64,000 nucleotides of DNA from Streptomyces sp. P3. Lineage in GTDB: Bacteria > Actinomycetota > Actinomycetes > Streptomycetales > Streptomycetaceae. Where the stretch lies: the NCBI GenBank assembly GCA_016893485.2, contig JAFEKX020000001.1, positions 8,573,501 through 8,637,500 of the forward strand, written 5' to 3'. How positions within the stretch are numbered: the first letter of the stretch is position 1; each line of letters begins with the position of its first letter. Made by a program: the position numbers and the translations under genes. The notes under the pieces were generated by a model. It searched no databases, was not told where the DNA came from, and saw only the letters and a list, made by a program, of their open reading frames with translations. Shown here piece by piece: positions 1 through 9,543 of the stretch.

Positions 1-241
1 CGATGAGACGGGAGAGCGCGCTCTGGCTGAGATGCACCCGGCCGACCAGGTTCTGCACCCGGCACTGGTCGCCCTCCTCGGGCGACTCGGCCGCGAGCAT
101 GTCGAGCACCTCGAAGTCGCTCGCGCCCAGGCCGTGCGGGTGCAGCACGCGGTCGATCTCGCACATCGTGCGCGCGTGCACGGACAGGATGTCCCGCCAC
201 TGTTCCTCTAGCTGCCGGGCACCGGCCGACTTCACTGCCAT
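1..241 (-). CDS. MarR-family transcriptional regulator, N-terminal part (runs off window)
   Basis: The reverse strand opens with ATG at 241 and stays open to the window edge, giving about 80 residues. The protein starts MAVKSAGARQLEEQW and continues through a helical segment into FEVLDMLAAE and VHLSQSALSRLI, the layout of a MarR winged helix: dimerisation helix, then helices leading to the recognition helix. MarR proteins are dimeric repressors or activators often released by small phenolic ligands. The C-terminal wing and closing helices lie outside the window, so neither length nor ligand class can be judged. The next gene downstream on the same strand is not visible. Confidence 0.8.
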   Translation of the reverse strand, partial: MAVKSAGARQLEEQWRDILSVHARTMCEIDRVLHPHGLGASDFEVLDMLAAESPEEGDQCRVQNLVGRVHLSQSALSRLI

Positions 242-337
242 ACACGAACGGTACACCGATTCGGCCAGTTATTGAGTGCGCAACTAGTGCGCGTGCAAGT
301 AGTCGGCCGGTCCCGGGGCAGTCGGCGGGATGCTGCG

Positions 338-688
338 TCAGGCGGCCGGATTCTGGGTGAGGCCGACGAAGTTCCCGTCCGCGTCCTTCACGAACGCGAT
401 CAGCTTGCCGCCGCCGACGTCCTGGACGTCCTGCACCAGCTCGGCGCCCGCCTCCACCATGGCCGCGAGCCGGGTCCTGATGTCGTCCACGGTCCAGTAC
501 GGCACCGGTCCGGTCATGCCCCGGGCGTGCCCGTTCGGGTCGAGGCCGACGTCCTGTCCGGCGGCCTTGTAGCCGACGTAGTACGACTCGTCGGCGTACG
601 GCTCGACCCCCAGCAGCGCGCCGAACAGGGCTTTCGCGGCGTCGAGGTCCTTGACGGGGTAGATGATCGTGTTCAGTCCGTCGGTCAT
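338..688 (-). CDS. VOC-family protein (glyoxalase/bleomycin-resistance fold)
   Basis: Intact 116-residue protein beginning MTDGLNTIIYPVKDLDAAK. The start at 688 follows a GAGGAG ribosome site; an upstream in-frame ATG would add a low-complexity leader and is not used. The repeated beta-alpha-beta-beta-beta pattern is visible: first module VKDLDAAKALFGALLG, second VDDIRTRLAAMVEAG followed by DADGNFVGLTQNP. Short single VOC domains of this size dimerise to form a metal or ligand site. They act as isomerases, dioxygenases or drug-binding proteins, and the sequence does not choose between these. The neighbours are a MarR regulator and a short-chain dehydrogenase. Confidence 0.85.
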   Translation of the reverse strand: MTDGLNTIIYPVKDLDAAKALFGALLGVEPYADESYYVGYKAAGQDVGLDPNGHARGMTGPVPYWTVDDIRTRLAAMVEAGAELVQDVQDVGGGKLIAFVKDADGNFVGLTQNPAA

Positions 689-837
689 GGCGAGCTCCTC
701 CGTGAAGCGTGGTCCGACGGATTTCGCCGGTGAATTCAGGCTAGGGCGGGGGAGGGGGCGGAGGCTTCTTCGATCCTGATCGAGTGGGCCGTGTGGGGGC
801 ATCCGGCGATCTGATGCCCGGTACCGATGCCCCGCGC

Positions 838-1604
838 TCACCAATCGATCTTGGCCACAAGGAAGGGCTCGTCCTCGGGGCCTCCTTGCGGGCCTTCAGA
901 ACTCGCCCGGCCGGTTCGCCGACCGGTACGCGCAACGGGGGCTCGGGGTGCTCGATCGTGTCGGCCACCGCGGCGGCCACGTCCTCCGGGGTGATGGCCT
1001 CGCCGCGGAGCGCGGGCAGCGCCGCGTACAGCGGGCCGTAGGGATCGTCGTCCTTGAGGAACACCTTGGCGCGCTCGCCGCCGCCCGAGGAGACCGCGCC
1101 CGGCTGCACGATGCTCACCTTGACGCCGAAGTGGCCCGCCTCGATGGCGAGTGTCTCGGCGAGCGCCTCCAGTGCCCATTTGCTGACGGCGTAGGGGCCG
1201 ATCATGGGCAGCACCAGGCGTCCCTGGATGCTGGAGACGAAGAGGAGACGGCCCGCTCCTCGTTCGCGCATCGCGGGCAGTACGGCCTGTGCCACGCGCA
1301 GGGCGCCCAGGGTGTTGAGCTGGAAGAGCCGTTCGACCTCCGCGAGCGGGACGCTTTCCAGGGGTGCGCGCACGGTGTCACCGGCGTTGCTGATGAGGAC
1401 GTCGATGTGGCCGGCGTCCCGGACGGCCTGGTCGACGCTCTCCTGGTCGGTGACGTCGAGACGCAGCCGCTGGTCCACGGGGAGATCGGCCAGGGTTTCC
1501 GGTCGACGTGCGGTGGCGATCACGCGGTGACCGCGTTCCGCGAGCGTGACGGCGATGGCTCGGCCGATGCCCTTGGAGGCGCCGGTGATGAGTACGGATG
1601 ACAT
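838..1604 (-). CDS. Short-chain dehydrogenase/reductase (SDR), frame-shifted near 3' end
   Basis: Classical SDR of about 255 residues. The cofactor motif TGASKGIG is at residues 7-14 and ISNAG at 71-75. The catalytic Ser is about residue 125 (VSSIQG), with Tyr138 and Lys142 in YAVSK. The reaction would be NAD(P)H-dependent oxidation or reduction of an alcohol or carbonyl; the substrate is unknown. As read, the frame runs past the normal end into an unlikely proline tail. At about 880, beside a GGGG run, the other frame supplies the expected ending (PEDEPFLVAKIDW), stopping at 838. The gene is divergent from the HxlR regulator at 1989, whose paired operators lie between them, so control by that regulator is likely. 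Confidence 0.88.
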
Positions 1605-1650
1605 GGCTGGACCTCGTCTTTCGTGGGGTGCGGTGGTGGGCGGGTGCGGA

Positions 1651-1844
1651 TCAGGCGGCGGCGTTGTCGCCGACGAGGCTGCCCCGCATGAGCCGGGTCG
1701 GGCCATCGGTGTGGACCTCGTTGAGGGAGAAGGCGTCCGGTGCTCCTCGTCCGCGATCACCTCGAACCGGCGCGAGCCGGGCTCGTTCGCGAGGGAGTCA
1801 CGGGGCTCGGGCTGGACGGTGAAGGACACGGGGAACTGGTACAT
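1651..1844 (-). CDS. Small hypothetical protein, about 64 residues, frame-shifted
   Basis: An ATG at 1844, preceded by a GAGGAG ribosome site, opens MYQFPVSFTVQPEPRD and then SLANEPGSRRFEVIADEEH. At about 1737 the frame slips by one base at a CC/GG run. The other frame continues DAFSLNEVHTDGPTRL to a TGA at 1651. Both halves keep G/C at third codon positions, which supports real coding. It lies just upstream of the SDR on the same strand and downstream of the HxlR operators, so the two are probably co-transcribed. I do not recognise the family, and no signal peptide or membrane segment is visible. Confidence 0.55.
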
Positions 1845-1906
1845 GAGGGGCTCTCCTCCAGGCGGCGACCGGTCGGTTCCGGTTGCTCCAGCTGGCGATG
1901 AACGGC

Positions 1907-1967
1907 AGTTCAGTGAATGAACTCCCACGGGTGACCACCGTAGCACCTGTCAGTTCAGTGAGTGAAC
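1907..1967. promoter_or_regulatory. Paired inverted-repeat operators between SDR operon and hxlR gene
   Basis: Two near-identical sites, GTTCAGTGAATGAAC at 1908-1922 and GTTCAGTGAGTGAAC at 1953-1967, are spaced 45 bases apart. Each has perfect five-base arms, GTTCA and TGAAC. They sit between the divergent SDR operon and the HxlR gene. HxlR proteins usually bind such short dyads and repress both their own gene and a neighbouring reductase. That this HxlR binds here is inference from position. Confidence 0.6.
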
Positions 1968-1988
1968 CGCTGCTGGTAGGATCGGGGC

Positions 1989-2523
1989 ATGACGCTCCCC
2001 AACACCTACACCGACGGGAACTGCCCTCTCGCGCGCACGCTGGAGGTCGTGGGCGAGCGCTGGACGCTCATGATCATTCGCGACGCGTTCTACGGTGTCC
2101 GGAGGTTCGGCGACTTCGCCACCCAGCTCGGCATCCCGCGGGCCGTCCTCACCAACCGGCTGAAGTCGCTCACCCAGGAAGGCGTGCTGACCCGCGAGGA
2201 CGACGGGGCCGGTGTCGTCGAGTACCGCCTGACCGACAAGGGCCTCGCCCTGTGGCCGGTCGTGCGCGCGCTGATGAACTGGGGAGGCCTTCTACTCCCC
2301 GGCCGGGATCAAGCGACTGCTGCGTCATGACGTGGACGGGGGAGTCCTTGACGGGGACGGCCGGTGCGAGGAGTGCGGTGCGGTGATCCCGGTCCAGGAG
2401 ATCCGGAGCGAACCCGGACCCGGCTACCGGTCGTCCGGGACGGAGAGCGACCCCATCTCCAGCGCGATCAACACGCCACGCCGGTTGCTCGAACCCATCG
2501 TGACGGGGCGCGCGGCGGGCTGA
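1989..2523 (+). CDS. HxlR-family transcriptional regulator, frame-shifted
   Basis: The N-terminal frame gives a clear HxlR winged helix: CPLARTLEVVGERWTLMIIR, RRFGDFATQLGIPRAVLTNR, then a wing with VEYRLTDKGLALWPVV. The conserved Cys near residue 12 is kept. At about 2281, next to a GGGG run, the frame changes and the other frame continues EAFYSPAGIKRLLRHDV to 2523. That part holds a CEECG pair of cysteines and a polar tail, as in longer HxlR proteins. Total length is about 178 residues. HxlR proteins often sense electrophiles or redox stress through cysteine; target control of the divergent SDR is inferred from the operators. Confidence 0.85.
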
Positions 2524-3193
2524 GGCGGCAGGGCGGATCGGGCGTCGGGTGGGGAGCTGGGGCGGGTTCTTTCCGGTGAGTGCGGGGTTTCGGAGCTGGT
2601 ATGCCGGGTGGTTGCGGCGGCTCTGCACGCGACCCCGTGCGCCGACCGGACGGGGGCGTGCTGGCGCACGGCCGTGAAGGGATGCCTGGGTCGGGCGTAC
2701 GTGCCGTAGCAGTCGGTGTCTTCGGACGACCGGGTCAGTGCGCCGGGCATCGGCGGCGCGCACCCCGGCCTGGGGTGTGGCTCCGTGCCGTCCTGGGCGC
2801 ATGTCGGGCCCCGCTCAGGCCGGCCCCGCCGCGCCCTTTTCTCCCCCGTCGATCCCCTCCCGCCCGTAGCCCCTGCGTTCACTCACCCCACACCGGTAAG
2901 CCGGCGGAGCGCCCGGTGGCGCCGTAAATCGAACACGTGCTTGAATTTGGGCATGCCATCGTTTCTCGACCGCCTCGCCCAGGCCCACCAGAAGGGGACT
3001 GCCCCTGTCGACAGCTCGCCCGACGACCCGATCGCACCGACCTGCGCCGACGGATGGGGCGGAGCGCGGGCCAGCCGTCAACTCAGCTGTGTTTCCAAGC
3101 CGGTTGGCGGCGACAGGCGCCACGTTCCGCCGCGTGGTGCGGGCTACGTGACCTGACGCGGTCGCCCGGAGACACGGACGAACGGCTGGGCCG
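2524..3193. other. Intergenic region with no convincing gene
   Basis: About 670 bases between the hxlR gene and the small ORF at 3194. Open frames exist on both strands but lack steady third-position G/C, recognisable domains or good ribosome sites. The best candidate is 2954-3156 (+), starting MPSFLDRLAQAHQKG. It has mixed codon use and no Shine-Dalgarno sequence. No terminator-like stem or repeat stands out. Confidence 0.4.
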
Positions 3194-3466
3194 ATGACTC
3201 ACTGGAACGAGGAGTCGCAGCCCCCGGATGAGCACGACGGCGTACCCGTGCCGATTCGCGTGATCGTCCATCCGCCGTTGGCCAAGGGGGGCCGGCGTGT
3301 ACGCGTGGACGGCGTGATCCTCGGCCTGGCCCACAGTGCCACCGACGTGGCGGAATTCCTTCGCCGAGCCGGACTGGACATCGACCCGGCGGAACTGGCG
3401 GGGCAACCGTGGATCGACTGGCGCGGTGTGGGGCCCGAGCGATGGGGCCCCGAGACGGGTAACTGA
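3194..3466 (+). CDS. Hypothetical protein, 90 residues
   Basis: Intact ORF starting MTHWNEESQPPDEHDG. It holds a compact folded-looking core, IRVIVHPPLAKGGRRVRVDG, then LGLAHSATDVAEFLRRAGLD, and ends with aromatic residues (WIDWRGVGPERWG). Third codon positions are mostly G/C, which supports coding. No signal peptide or membrane helix is present. The N-terminus is acidic and may be disordered. I do not assign a function. It is convergent with the LacI gene that ends at 3587. Confidence 0.6.
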   Translation: MTHWNEESQPPDEHDGVPVPIRVIVHPPLAKGGRRVRVDGVILGLAHSATDVAEFLRRAGLDIDPAELAGQPWIDWRGVGPERWGPETGN

Positions 3467-3586
3467 AGTACCGACGGCGACGGTCGCGCCGACCTGCCCG
3501 CAAGAGCCCGGCGCCTCGACGCCCAGGTTCTTCAACTCCCCGCATGGGATGAGCCGTTACCCGACTCCTCCCCCAACCCCCACTTC

Positions 3587-4612
3587 TCACGTCGACTCCC
3601 GCTTCACCAACTCCGTCGGCAGTATCACCGCCGCCGTGTCCTCCCCACCGATCTGCGCCAACAACACCCGCACCATCTCCGCACTGATCCGGTCGAACGG
3701 CTGCCGCATCGTGGTGAGTTCGGGGCTGGACGCCAACGCCGCGGGTGAGTCGTCGAAGCCGCCGACCGCCACGTCCTCCGGTACCCGGCGCCCGGCCCGT
3801 TCCAGGGTGGTGAGTACACCCCGGGCCATCAGGTCCGAGGCGACGAACACCGCGTCCAGGTCCGGGACTTGGGCGAGCAGGCGCTCGGCGCCCCCGCTCG
3901 CCGCTGAGGCGGCTGTAGTCGCCGGAGACGATGAGGTCGTCGTCCACGTCGATGCCCGACTCCGCGAGCACCTCCCTGTAACCGGCGAGGCGTTCGATGC
4001 CGCCCGGTGTGTCCAGCGGGCCGGTGACCGTGCCGATGCGGCGCCGGCCGAGGGAGAGCAGGTGGCGGGTCATGTCACGCGCGCCGTCACGGTCGTCGGC
4101 GGCGACGTAGCTCACCTTGGAGCCGAGCCCGATCGGCTTGCCGCACGCCACCAGGGGTACGCCCGCCTCGCTCAGCTCCTCCGCCACCGGGTTCCCGGAG
4201 TGGCTGGAGACCAACAGGACGCCGTCGACGTGCCCGGAGGTGATGTACCGGGTGATGCGCCGCCGCTCGTCCTCGGTGCCGGCCAGCATCAGCAGGAGCG
4301 GGATGTCGTGCGCGGCCAGCGCCTGGGTGCAGCCGCGCAGCAGGACGTTGAAGTTCGGGTCCTCGAAGAACTTCTCCTGCGGTTCCGTCAGCAGGAAGCC
4401 GACGGAGTCCGAGCGCCCGGTGATCAGCGACCGGGCGTGCCGGTTCACCACGTAACCCGTCTTGCGGATGGCCGCGTTGACGGCCTCCTGTGCGGCCGGG
4501 CTCACGTAGTGCCCGCCGTTGAGGACCCTGGACACCGTGCCCCGCGACACGCCGGCCTCGCGCGCCACGTCATGGATCGTCGGCGGCCTGCGCCGACCCC
4601 CGTATTGCTCAT
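3587..4612 (-). CDS. LacI-family regulator of the adjacent beta-galactosidase, frame-shifted
   Basis: The DNA-binding domain is at the N-terminus: TIHDVAREAGVSRGTVSR, with hinge sequence VNRHARSLITGRSDSVGF. A periplasmic-binding-type sensor domain follows, ending with LDAVFVASDLMARGVL, VGGFDDSPAALASSPELTT and LLAQIGGEDTAAVILPTELV. The frame slips at about 4598 (G run near the start, so ATG 4612 is used) and about 3895. Read through, the protein is about 341 residues, normal for LacI. It is divergent from the GH42 beta-galactosidase at 4787, with a LacI-like dyad at 4659-4672 between them. The likely role is repression relieved by a galactoside or related sugar. Confidence 0.88.
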
Positions 4613-4658
4613 GGTCAAGACTCTACGGCTCCTGGACCCGCAGTCAGTAGCACCGTGC

Positions 4659-4672
4659 TGGGAGCGTTCACA
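4659..4672. promoter_or_regulatory. Candidate LacI-family operator
   Basis: TGGGAGCGTTCACA fits the partly palindromic TGnGAnCGnTCnCA pattern typical of Streptomyces LacI operators with a central CG step; five of seven pairs match across the dyad. It lies between the divergent LacI regulator and the beta-galactosidase gene, 115 bases upstream of the latter. Confidence 0.5.
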
Positions 4673-4786
4673 GCAGTGAAGCCTCGGGGACCCTTGTCAG
4701 TGGTCATGAGGGTGCGGTTATGTTGAGGTCACGCCTGGGGCCGTGCTGTGTGTACGTTCCCAAATGATCGACTACGGGAGAGATCC

Positions 4787-6811
4787 ATGCCGGAGACCAC
4801 CCCCAAGGGCCTCACCAGGCTCGCCTTCGGTGGGGACTACAACCCCGAGCAGTGGCCGGAGAGCGTCTGGGAGGAGGACGTCCGGCTGATGCGGGAGGCC
4901 GGCGTCACCATGGTGAGCGTCGGCATCTTCTCCTGGGCGCTGCTGGAGCCCGAGCAGGGTGTGTACGACTTCGGCTGGCTGGACCGGATCATCGGCCTGC
5001 TGCACGAGAACGGCATCCGCGTCGACCTCGGCACGCCCACCGTCTCCCCCGCCCGCCTGGTTCTACCGCGCCCACCCCGAGGCGCTGCCCGTCACCGCCG
5101 ACGGCACCCGCTACGAGTTCGGCTCACGCGGCGCGATCTGCCACAGCAACGCCGACTACCGCGCAGCCGCCGCGAACATCACCACGCGGCTCGCCGAGCG
5201 CTACGGCGACCACCCCGCCCTCGCGCTGTGGCACGTCTTCAACGAGTACGGCGTCCCCGTCTCCGCCTGCTACTGCGACTCCTGCGCCGCCCACTTCCGC
5301 CGCTGGCTGACCACCACCTACCAGACCGTCGACGGCGTCAACGCGGCCTGGGGCACCGCCTTTGGGGCCAGCGCTACGGCGACCTCGGCCAGATCAACCC
5401 GCCGCGGCTCACCCCGACCGCCGTCAACCCGGCCCAGGCGCTGGACTACACGCGGTTCGCGGACGCCACGATGCGCGAGAACTTCGTCGCGGAACGGGAC
5501 ATCCTGCACCGCCTCTCGCCCGGCGTCCCGGTCACCACCAACTTCATGGCCGCGCTCAGCCAGTGCGAGTCCGTGGACTACTGGGCCTGGGGCCGCGAGG
5601 TCGACCTCGTCACCAACGACCACTACCTGATCACCGACGGCCGCCGCACCCACGTCAACCTCGCGATGGCCGCCGACCTCACCCGCTCCGTCGCGGGCGG
5701 CGCCCCTGGCTGCTCCTCGAACACTCCACCTCGGGCGTCAACTGGCAGCCCCGCAACCCCGCCAAGGCCCCCGGCCAGATGGCCCGCAACGCCCTCTCCC
5801 ACGTGGCGCGCGGCTCGGACGGCGCGATGTTCTTCCAGTGGCGCCAGTCCCGGCGCGGCGCCGAGAAGTTCCACTCCGCGATGCTCCCGCACGGCGGCAC
5901 CGCGACCCGTGTCTGGCGCGAGGTCGTCGAACTCGGCGCGTCCGTACAGGAGTTGGGCGAGATACGCGGCACGCGCACGCAGGCCGACGTGGCCGTCGTA
6001 TGGGACTGGCATTCCTGGTGGGCGCAGAAACTGGAGTGGCGTCCCAGCGAGGACCACGACGCGCGCGAGCGAGCGTGCCGACGCGTTCTACGAGGCGCTC
6101 TACGACCGGCACCTGACCGTCGACTTCGCGCACCCGGAGGCCGACTTGTCGGCCTATCCCCTTGTCGTCGTACCGGCGTTGTACCTGATGACGGAGGCGG
6201 CCGGGCGCAACCTCAAGCGGTACGTCGAGAACGGCGGCACCCTCGTCGTCTCCTACTTCTCCGGCATCGTCGACGAGCACGACGCCGTCCACGAGGGCGC
6301 CTGCCCGGGCGCGCTGCGGGACGTACTCGGCCTGACCGTCGAGGAGTTCTCGCCGCTCCTCACCGACCAGCGGGTGCGGATCACCGGACCCGACGGCTCC
6401 GAACTCACCGGTGACGTCTGGACCGAGTTCGTCGTCCCGGACGGCGCCGAGACCGTGTGGACGTACGCCGAGGGCCTCACCGCCGACCACCCGGCCGTCA
6501 CCCGGAACCGCCTCGGCGACGGCACCGCCTGGTACGTGTCGACGCGCCTCGACGCCCACGGCCTGGACGCCCTCCTCGGCTGGGCGGCCGAGGACGCCCG
6601 GATCACCCCGCGCGCCGACCTGCCGTACGACGTGGAGGTCGTCCGGCGCGAAGGGCCCGCGGGCGGCTACCTCTTCGCGATCAACCACAGCGCCTCGGAC
6701 GTCAAGGTCCAACTCGGCGCCGACGGGACCGAGTTGCTGACCGGCGAGCGTGCCGCGGGCGGTCTCGCGGTGCCCGCCGGAGCCGTGCGGGTCGTACGGC
6801 TCGACGGCTGA
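4787..6811 (+). CDS. Beta-galactosidase, glycoside hydrolase family 42, several frame slips
   Basis: About 675 residues, normal for GH42, hydrolysing terminal beta-D-galactose residues in the cytoplasm (no signal peptide). The start at 4787 follows a GGGAGAG ribosome site. The TIM-barrel opens with GGDYNPEQWP. The acid/base Glu is in HVFNEYG near residue 153 and the nucleophile Glu in LLLEHSTSGVNW near residue 311. A trimerisation-type domain (YPLVVVPALYLM, YVENGGTLVVSYFSG) and a small C-terminal beta domain follow. CYCDSC matches the zinc-type cysteine cluster of the family. The frame slips near 5055, 5362, 5705 and 6065, yet every piece continues the same protein. It is controlled most likely by the divergent LacI regulator. 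Confidence 0.92.
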   Translation: MPETTPKGLTRLAFGGDYNPEQWPESVWEEDVRLMREAGVTMVSVGIFSWALLEPEQGVYDFGWLDRIIGLLHENGIRVDLGTPTVSPARLVLPRPPRGAARHRRRHPLRVRLTRRDLPQQRRLPRSRREHHHAARRALRRPPRPRAVARLQRVRRPRLRLLLRLLRRPLPPLADHHLPDRRRRQRGLGHRLWGQRYGDLGQINPPRLTPTAVNPAQALDYTRFADATMRENFVAERDILHRLSPGVPVTTNFMAALSQCESVDYWAWGREVDLVTNDHYLITDGRRTHVNLAMAADLTRSVAGGAPGCSSNTPPRASTGSPATPPRPPARWPATPSPTWRAARTARCSSSGASPGAAPRSSTPRCSRTAAPRPVSGARSSNSARPYRSWARYAARARRPTWPSYGTGIPGGRRNWSGVPARTTTRASERADAFYEALYDRHLTVDFAHPEADLSAYPLVVVPALYLMTEAAGRNLKRYVENGGTLVVSYFSGIVDEHDAVHEGACPGALRDVLGLTVEEFSPLLTDQRVRITGPDGSELTGDVWTEFVVPDGAETVWTYAEGLTADHPAVTRNRLGDGTAWYVSTRLDAHGLDALLGWAAEDARITPRADLPYDVEVVRREGPAGGYLFAINHSASDVKVQLGADGTELLTGERAAGGLAVPAGAVRVVRLDG

Positions 6812-7118
6812 GCCGACTCCCCTCCGCCCGCGCGAGCCGTGAGCCGCGGGTGGAGGGGGACGTCCTTCGGGGCCCTCCGGGCGTGCGGTTCTGTTCGGCT
6901 GAGGCGGTGCGGTTCGGCCATGTCCGGGTCCGATGGCCGCAGGCCGGTCACTCGTGCGATCCCGTCCCACCCGTCGCTCCACGCCCCAGGGCCGGTCGGT
7001 CCCCGCGAACAGGACCGGCCGGTCCCGGACAAGGGTCACCGAGTCCGGGACGCGGCGAGCCGTGCTGCGGGAGAGTGGAAGGACGCGGCAAGCGGCGAGC
7101 AGGACGGAGGGTCACGAG
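6812..7118. other. Intergenic region, nothing recognised
   Basis: About 307 bases after the beta-galactosidase. It is G/C rich with a scatter of short direct repeats such as GTGCGGTTC at two places. I see no convincing terminator, promoter or ORF on either strand. The last 20 bases carry a weak purine-rich ribosome site for the gene at 7119. Confidence 0.4.
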
Positions 7119-7400
7119 ATGCTGAGGACTCCGGCAGGTCAGCGGCGGTTGGACATCCTGGAGTGGCTGAGAGAACCGGCCGCCCACTTCCCCGCCCACC
7201 GGGTCGTCCCCGAGGCAGGTGTGAGCACGGAGGCGGTCGCGGCCAAGCTGGGCGTGCCCCGCCAGGTCGCCGACACCCACCTCGAACTCCTCACCTCCCT
7301 GGGCCTGTTGAGGGCGCGGCGGGTCCGGCGGCGCACCTACTACCGGCGCGACGAGGTCCGTATCGCCGAGGTGGCCCGGATGTTCGAGAAGGGCTGGTAG
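7119..7400 (+). CDS. ArsR/SmtB-like winged-helix regulator
   Basis: Intact 93-residue protein. The predicted HTH covers QRRLDILEWLREP, GVSTEAVAAKLGVPRQVADT and a wing LLRARRVRRRTYYRRDE. It is close in layout to ArsR-type single-domain repressors. The cysteine metal site typical of SmtB/ArsR is absent (no Cys at all), so metal sensing is unlikely as seen. It may respond to another signal or act constitutively. It stands alone, convergent with the YihY gene, so no target is evident. Confidence 0.7.
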   Translation: MLRTPAGQRRLDILEWLREPAAHFPAHRVVPEAGVSTEAVAAKLGVPRQVADTHLELLTSLGLLRARRVRRRTYYRRDEVRIAEVARMFEKGW

Positions 7401-7435
7401 GGCGACTTTCCGGACGGGCTCGGCCCTACGGGGTC

Positions 7436-8310
7436 TCACACCTTGTCCTGTTCGGAGCGCGTCGGCGGTTCCTCCTGCTCGGCCGCGGTCACCGGGTCCT
7501 GCGCTGCCTCCGGTGCCCCCGGTGCCGTGCGGAACGCCGCGCCGGGGTCCCCGAACCGCTCGCACAGCAGCCTGCCGAGCAGCGCGCCGCCGTAGAGCAC
7601 GAAGCCCACGCCGACCAGCCAGGACTCCACCACCAGGACCGTGCCGACCGGGCCGTAGCTGACCGCGTTGGTGACCAGGAGCGGGGTGAACACCAGGTAC
7701 GAGAACCAGCGCAGGCCGACCAGGCCCGCCATCGTGGCGAGCGCACCCGGGAGGAGGTGGCGCCACGGGACCTGACGGTTGAGCAGGAAGTGCGGGCCCC
7801 ACCAGAAGAAGAGCAGGCCGGCCGCCATGCTGAGCAGGATGCGGGGCGTGCCCGCGAGGACGTTGCGGGTCTGCACCTGGGCGTACAGGTAGCCCATCAG
7901 CATGACCAGCCAGACCAGTTGGCGTCGCCAGACGCGGTGCCAGGGGCGCCGGTCGGGCGCCACACGTGTTCGTAGCCGTTCTGCACGCTCGACGCGAAGG
8001 ACAGGCCGAACAGCGCGAGCAGCGCGACACTCAGCGCGCTGGTGGTGCCGATGACCTTGCGGGGTGGGGTGAAGACGTCGGTGAGCGCGCGGGCGGAGCG
8101 GCCGGACAGGTCCATGCCGTCCACCAGCCACAGCGCGAACCCTCCGTGCCCGAGCGGATCGGCCGCGGCCACCACGATCAGCAGCGGCGCGAGCGTGACC
8201 AGGGCGAGTGTCGCGAACCCCATGGCCCGGTGCAGCAGCTCCAACTCCCGCCCGCGCCGGTTGAGTTCGGCGAGACCGAGTCCCTGCCACACCGCCCGCA
8301 CCCGTCTCAT
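7436..8310 (-). CDS. YihY/virulence-factor BrkB-family membrane protein, one frame slip
   Basis: Polytopic inner-membrane protein of about 291 residues with five or six hydrophobic segments, including LATLALVTLAPLLIVVAAA-like, ISALSVALLALFGLSF-like, LLSMAAGLLFFWWG, LVGLRWFSYLVFTPLLV and SWLVGVGFVLYGGALLG. The motif PPRKVIGTTSALSV and the order of segments match the YihY/BrkB family, whose function is not settled. The frame slips at about 7945. I prefer ATG 8310; a GTG at 8328 is possible. The C-terminal tail is acidic and charged (TAAEQEEPPTRSEQDK). Confidence 0.8.
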
Positions 8311-8480
8311 CGCGGATGTCCCGAACACCGGGCGGCCGACCGTGACATGTGGGCCCCCTCTCGCCGACCGGCAGCGAAATTCGGGTCACCGGGAATACGC
8401 TCGGCAAACGTGGCCGGGTGCCGCGATGACCGGGAAGAGCAGCAAGCGTACGCGCGCCCGACCGAACCGTGGAGGTTTTC

Positions 8481-9487
8481 ATGGCCCGACCCGACGAACG
8501 ATCCGACGCCCGCCACGATGACCGATTCATCGGCCGCCCCGACGCGCTGCGCGCCCGCCGCTACGTCGCGATCGGCGGCCAGGGCCCGGAGGACGTGGTG
8601 GCCGACGCCCGCGGCCGGGTACTGACCGGTGTCGAGGACGGCCGCATCCTCCGCCTCGACGGACTGCTCGACCCCGAGGCGGTCCAGGTGGAGACGCTCG
8701 CCGACACCGGTGGCAGGCCGCTCGGCCTCGAACTCCTCCCGGACGACGGCCTGTTGGTGTGCGACGCGGAACGCGGACTGCTGCGGGTCGACCTCGGGAA
8801 CGGCGCTGTGCGGGTCCTCGCCGACTCGGTGGCGGGGAGCCGCTGCGGTTCTGCAGCAACGTGGTCGCCCTGTCCGACGGCAGCGTGTACTTCACCGTGT
8901 CCAGCCGCCGCTACCCCTCGACCAGTGGCTCGGTGACATCGTCGAACACACCGGCACAGGACGGCTGTTGCGCCTCGCGCCCGGCAGCGGCACCCCGAAG
9001 TCCTCCTGGACGGCCTCCAGTTCGCCAACGGCCTCGCGCCCAGCGCCGATCAGTCCTTCCTGGTGATCGCGGAGACCGGCGCCCGCCGTCTCACCCGCCA
9101 CTGGCTCACCGGACCCGAGGCGGGCCGTAGCGAACCCTTCGTCGAGGACCTCCCGGCATGCCCGACAACCTGTGGCGCGCGGGCCCCGACGGGCCGATCT
9201 GGGTCGCGCTCGCCGGACCGCGCGTGCCCCCGCTCGACCTCCTCCACCGCGCCCCGGACGCCGTACGGCACGCGGCCGCCCGTATCGCCGTACGCGCGCC
9301 CTACCGTCCGACCGGCATGATCGGGGCCCTCGCGGTCGACGACGAGGGCCGGGTCGTGCACCGTCTCGCCGCGCGCGGCTCGTCCTTCCGCATGGTCACC
9401 GGCGTCTGCGAGGCGGCCGGTCACCTGGTGCTGGGCAGCCTGCGGGAACGCGGTGTCGCGCTGTGCGAGCCGCCCGCCCCGAAGTGA
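8481..9487 (+). CDS. SMP-30/gluconolactonase-like beta-propeller protein, frame-shifted
   Basis: The start at 8481 is preceded by GGAGG. Six-bladed propeller signatures recur: GPEDVVADARGRVLTGVEDG, RPLGLELLPDDGLLVCDA, FCSNVVALSDGSVYFTVSS, LQFANGLAPSADQSFLVIAE, LPGMPDNLWRAGPDGPIWVA and GALAVDDEGRVV. This blade pattern fits the SMP-30/strictosidine-synthase superfamily, which includes lactonases and calcium-dependent esterases. The paired Asn/Asp residues of the metal site appear in FANGLA and MPDNLW. Length is about 336 residues. The frame slips near 8840, 8925, 8995 and 9157. It has no signal peptide and its substrate is unknown. Confidence 0.78.
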
Positions 9488-9543
9488 CCCCGGCGCGCCC
9501 CCGGCGTTACCCTGATGCCCGACCGCGATCAGCTCTCGCGGCG

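Noticed and set aside
741..837. Proline-rich C-terminal tail on the SDR
   Set aside because: The tail arises after a frame slip near 880. The other frame supplies the expected SDR ending at 838.
3008..3034. TGTCGA at 3008 as another ECF42 promoter
   Set aside because: Seventeen bases later the sequence is CGAT, not CGTC, and no linked gene follows.
2954..3156. Short ORF beginning MPSFLDRLAQAHQKG
   Set aside because: Mixed third-position bases, no ribosome site, no recognisable family. It could be real but I cannot support it.
3144..3586. Long C-terminal extension of the LacI protein
   Set aside because: It follows a frame slip near 3895. The correct frame continues the sensor domain and stops at 3587.
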